Below, in pieces: positions 41,572-44,174 of a stretch of DNA of 44,174 nucleotides. Below the pieces are notes generated by a model. The model had not been told where the DNA came from, searched no databases, and saw nothing but the letters and a program-made list of their open reading frames with translations. Within the stretch, counting starts at the first letter, position 1; each line of letters begins with the position of its first letter. The position numbers were made by a program, and so were the translations under genes. Source of the DNA: an uncultured Lachnospiraceae bacterium (lineage in GTDB: Bacteria; Bacillota; Clostridia; Lachnospirales; Lachnospiraceae); the NCBI GenBank assembly GCA_910589105.1, contig CAJUST010000020.1:1-44174 (forward strand), given 5' to 3'.

Positions 41572-41605
41572 AATAGCAAGATTGAGAAGAAGAAAGGAGA
41601 AATAT

Positions 41606-43135
41606 ATGATACAAGAGCGGGTTTTAGATTTAGTGGATTATGGACTTGCAACAGGTTTAATTGAAGAAGCGGACAAATGTTTTACAACTAACCGTTTGTT
41701 GGAATTATTTGGTCTGGATGAATTAGAAGACGACATCGCTGCGGCGCATAAAAAAAAGGACGGATTGACAAGAGAGGCGGCAGAAGCGTCTTTGGAAGAT
41801 ATTTTAAAAGATATGCTTGATTACGCATATGAGAATGGCATTGCGAAAGAAAACAGCATTGTTTACCGAGATTTGTTGGATACAAAAATAATGAGCCTTC
41901 TTACGCCAAGGCCAAGTGAAGTCATAGCAAAATTTCAAAAGTTATATGAAAAAGACCCAAAAGAGGCGACGGATTATTTCTATACGTTAAGCAGGGATAC
42001 CGATTATATCCGCCGCTACCGTATAAAGAAAGATTTAAAATGGACGACGGAAACCGCATACGGCACACTCGATATTACAGTCAATCTATCCAAACCGGAA
42101 AAAGATCCGAAAGCGATTGCAGCCGCCAAGCTTGCAAAACAAAGCGGTTATCCGAAATGTCTGTTATGCAGGGAAAATGAAGGGTATGCCGGACGCGTCA
42201 ACCATCCGGCAAGGCAGAACCACAGGATTATACCGGTTACAATTAACCAAAGCGGCTGGTATTTCCAATATTCCCCTTATGTCTATTATAATGAACATTG
42301 TATCGTATTTAATTCAGATCATACGCCAATGAAAATTGAACGGGCCACGTTTGGCAAACTATTGGATTTCGTTGAACAGTTTCCACATTATTTTGTAGGG
42401 TCAAACGCAGATCTGCCGATTGTCGGCGGTTCCATTTTAAGCCATGACCATTTTCAGGGCGGAAATTATGAATTTGCGATGGCAAAAGCTCCCGTTGAAC
42501 AAGAAATTTCCTTTGCAGGCTTTGAAGATGTAAAAGCAGGGATTGTCAAATGGCCGATGTCAGTCATTCGTTTAGACTGCCATTCAAAAGACCGTCTGAT
42601 CGATCTTGCAGATAAAATCCTGAATGCGTGGAGAGGATACACAGATAAAGAAGCATACATATTTGCAGAAACAGACAATGAGCCGCATAACACCATAACG
42701 CCGATTGCAAGGAAACGCGGAGAATTATTTGAGCTTGATTTGGTATTGCGCAATAATATCACGACAGAAGAACATCCGATGGGCTTATACCACCCACATG
42801 CAAAATTGCATCATATCAAAAAAGAAAATATCGGCTTAATCGAAGTCATGGGATTAGCCGTGCTTCCGGCCAGATTAAAAGATGAGATGGCATCATTGCA
42901 AGAAGCGGTATTATCTGGCACGGATCTTCGCGCAGATGAAACTCTTGCAAAACATGCAGACTGGGCAGAGGAATTTCTTCCCAAATATGAATCTGTCACG
43001 AAGGAAAATATTGAAGGAATCATTCAAAAAGAAATCGGGCTTGTATTTTCAGAAGTACTAGAAGATGCAGGCGTGTATAAATGTACGTCAGAAGGCAGAG
43101 CAGCTTTTCTTCGTTTTATTGATTCTGTAAAATAG
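41606..43135 (+). CDS. galT: Galactose-1-phosphate uridylyltransferase, class II
   Basis: 509-residue Leloir enzyme exchanging galactose-1-phosphate with UDP-glucose. It belongs to the long class II form of Firmicutes. Start at ATG 41606 with AAAGGAG 7 bases upstream. Key segments: CLLCRENEGYAGR, HCIVFNSDHTPM, GSNADLPIVGGSILSHDHFQGG with the active-site histidines, and the C-terminal EEHPMGLYHPHAKLHHIKKENIGLIEVMGLAVLP. It is transcribed alone, away from galE. A repeat array and a palindrome upstream may control it. Confidence 0.96.
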   Translation: MIQERVLDLVDYGLATGLIEEADKCFTTNRLLELFGLDELEDDIAAAHKKKDGLTREAAEASLEDILKDMLDYAYENGIAKENSIVYRDLLDTKIMSLLTPRPSEVIAKFQKLYEKDPKEATDYFYTLSRDTDYIRRYRIKKDLKWTTETAYGTLDITVNLSKPEKDPKAIAAAKLAKQSGYPKCLLCRENEGYAGRVNHPARQNHRIIPVTINQSGWYFQYSPYVYYNEHCIVFNSDHTPMKIERATFGKLLDFVEQFPHYFVGSNADLPIVGGSILSHDHFQGGNYEFAMAKAPVEQEISFAGFEDVKAGIVKWPMSVIRLDCHSKDRLIDLADKILNAWRGYTDKEAYIFAETDNEPHNTITPIARKRGELFELDLVLRNNITTEEHPMGLYHPHAKLHHIKKENIGLIEVMGLAVLPARLKDEMASLQEAVLSGTDLRADETLAKHADWAEEFLPKYESVTKENIEGIIQKEIGLVFSEVLEDAGVYKCTSEGRAAFLRFIDSVK

Positions 43136-43241
43136 GGGAATAGCGGCAGAACAACTGCCAGACAAAAAAGTGGTATCTGCCATAGGCAGTGTATAAAAAT
43201 TAAGAACAATTAAAGCATTCCGTTTTTTGATTAATGAAACG

Positions 43242-43285
43242 CAGCCGTCCCCAACACGCCTTCTATGGTGTGTTGGGGACAGCTG
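43242..43285. repeat. Very strong hairpin (18 bp, one mismatch)
   Basis: GTCCCCAACACGCC (43247-43260) pairs with GGTGTGTTGGGGAC (43267-43280), loop TTCTAT; outer CAGC/GCTG extend it past one mismatch. No T run follows on either strand, so it is not a simple terminator. It could be a repeated extragenic palindrome or an RNA-stabilising element. Confidence 0.85.
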
Positions 43286-43321
43286 TGTTCAGGCGGAGGC
43301 TGAAGGCATTCTAATTTTTCA

Positions 43322-43790
43322 CCTGAAAATAAAAAACAGATCGATTCATAAAGTGTGGCGTTGTATGGTTAGTGTAACGCCAAGTAAAGAATATTTTATA
43401 AACATTTTTTCCTGAAAACACAAAAACAGATTGAATCATAATGTGTTGTATAGAAAAGTTAGTGAAACACTGAGTAAAAGATGTGTATCATTATGTTATA
43501 TAGTTAAGAAAATTTTGTGAAACATTTCTGACTATCACCTGAAAAAATAAAAAACAGACTGAATCATAATGTGTTACGTTGTAAAGATAGTGTAAGTCTT
43601 AGTAAAGAATGCTTATTATCATGCCGTATAGTAAAGAATATGTTATAAACATTTTTGATTTTTACCTGAAAAATAAAAACAAATTGAATCATGATGTGTT
43701 GCATTGTAAGTTTAGTATAACGCCAAGTAAAAAAAGCGGATCATTTTGATGCGCAGTTAGAATGTTATAGTTAAGCTTTTATTTTTTTGC
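43322..43790 (+). repeat. Four degenerate tandem repeats, period 127 bp
   Basis: Units start with CCTGAAAA at 43322, 43411, 43538 and 43665 (spacings 89, 127, 127). Shared features in order: an A-rich stretch with ACAGAnTGAATCATAATGTG, a TTAGTGTAA-like element followed by AGTAAA, and TATAAACATTTTT near the unit end. The first unit lacks about 38 bp. The units are not multiples of three and are full of stops, so they do not code for protein. Confidence 0.85.
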
Positions 43791-44119
43791 TTAGAGGAAA
43801 AAAGTATAAACATCTATTAAGTGAACTACGGCACAGAGTAGCAGAAAAATAGATCACGAAATTGAGTCAGTTTCAATATCAAATGATATAATGATAGATT
43901 CAGAAAGAGAAAAAGCAAAACCTAAAAATATAAAAAAGTTTTAGTAAAATTTAATTGAAACAAGTATAATTTTTCCCAAACTTTGCAGAATATAGAAATA
44001 TAACCGGAGATTCCGGTGGGGATAGGGGCAGAAATACACAGTTTTTCATTGAATTTTCCCCTATAAAAGGTATCTTAAAATATAAAATTAAAAAAAATAA
44101 AAAAAATTGGAAAAAAATG

Positions 44120-44148
44120 TTGACAAAGAGGGGAACCCATGCTATTAT
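44120..44148 (+). promoter_or_regulatory. Strong promoter at the window edge (stable-RNA type)
   Basis: Consensus TTGACA at 44120, 17 bases, TATTAT at 44143 preceded by TG one base upstream; TATAAT overlaps three bases further on. An A/T-rich tract (44070-44118) directly upstream resembles an UP element as found at rRNA promoters. The transcribed gene lies outside the window. Confidence 0.8.
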
Positions 44149-44174
44149 AATATAGCTGTCGCTGAGACAGACAG

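Larger units (their letters stand above)
43136..44119. other. About 1 kb noncoding, AT-rich, repeat-bearing region
   Basis: No ORF here has a ribosome site or family resemblance. The region begins with small competing hairpins (GGCAG/CTGCC at 43145-43188), then has the strong hairpin at 43242-43285, the degenerate repeats at 43322-43790, a 6-bp hairpin ACCGGA/TCCGGT at 44003-44017 and an A-rich tract before the last promoter. Confidence 0.8.

Noticed and set aside
43227..43415. 62-codon frame across the hairpin and the first repeat unit
   Set aside because: No ribosome site, and it consists of the hairpin and repeat sequence.
43322..43790. CRISPR array
   Set aside because: Repeats are long (127 bp), degenerate over their whole length, without short identical repeats and unique spacers, and no cas genes are present.

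Overview
The window looks like chromosomal DNA of a spore-forming, low-to-moderate GC anaerobic Firmicute, most likely a gut Lachnospiraceae. The evidence is the gene content (SpoIIP, Gpr, a GerM-type lipoprotein, SigH, class II GalT, an AspT-type aminotransferase), the conserved order cysE-cysS-mrnC-rlmB-sigH, the infC-rpmI-rplT operon behind an L20-type leader, a CIRCE site on clpB, and consistently strong AGGAGG ribosome sites. I see no phage, plasmid, CRISPR array or intact insertion sequence. The species cannot be named from the sequence.

Layout. 1-6.3 kb (minus): a very large secreted family 2 beta-galactosidase with many Ig-like, InlB-type and BspA-type modules. 6.5-13.7 kb (plus): one long run with a ComEA-like lipoprotein, an OmpR-type response regulator and histidine kinase, a GerM lipoprotein, ComEC and HolA, closed by a bidirectional terminator shared with rpsT (minus). 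14.2-16.5 kb: gpr and spoIIP. 16.6-17.9 kb: L20 leader, infC (AUU start), rpmI, rplT. 18.0-19.3 kb: galE and tRNA-Glu. 19.6-21.9 kb: a polar amino-acid ABC importer. 22.2-25.2 kb: KDPG aldolase with an extra C-terminal domain, KDG kinase, L-lactate dehydrogenase. 25.4-27.2 kb: a solitary TerD protein, an unknown gene, and a cyclophilin (minus). 27.3-32.7 kb: tRNA-Gly, ispF, a long attenuated leader, cysE-cysS-mrnC-rlmB-sigH, tRNA-Thr. 32.8-36.9 kb: CIRCE-controlled clpB, a polysaccharide deacetylase, a GNAT acetyltransferase. 37.3-41.4 kb: two uncharacterised genes, rarA, and an aspartate aminotransferase. 41.4-44.2 kb: galT, then about 1 kb of AT-rich noncoding DNA with a very strong hairpin, four copies of a degenerate repeat (period 127 bp for the last three), and a strong promoter running off the end, possibly of an rRNA or tRNA operon.

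How the parts fit. Beta-galactosidase releases galactose outside the cell; galT and galE supply two Leloir steps, but the three genes sit in separate units 12-25 kb apart and galK is not here. The KDPG aldolase/KDG kinase pair is the lower end of hexuronate or ketodeoxygluconate breakdown, and ldh next to it would dispose of the pyruvate and NADH. DNA-uptake, sporulation and translation genes are mixed, as is usual for a core Firmicute chromosome.

Most worth a second look: the 127-bp repeats and hairpin after galT; four CxC...C...VEGH repeats in the beta-galactosidase; an in-frame, inverted-repeat-bounded Cys/His insert in SigH; a strong orphan minus-strand promoter at 37.35 kb; an 84-nt foldback at 19.4 kb; and several apparently structured leaders (rpsT, cysE, downstream of terD).
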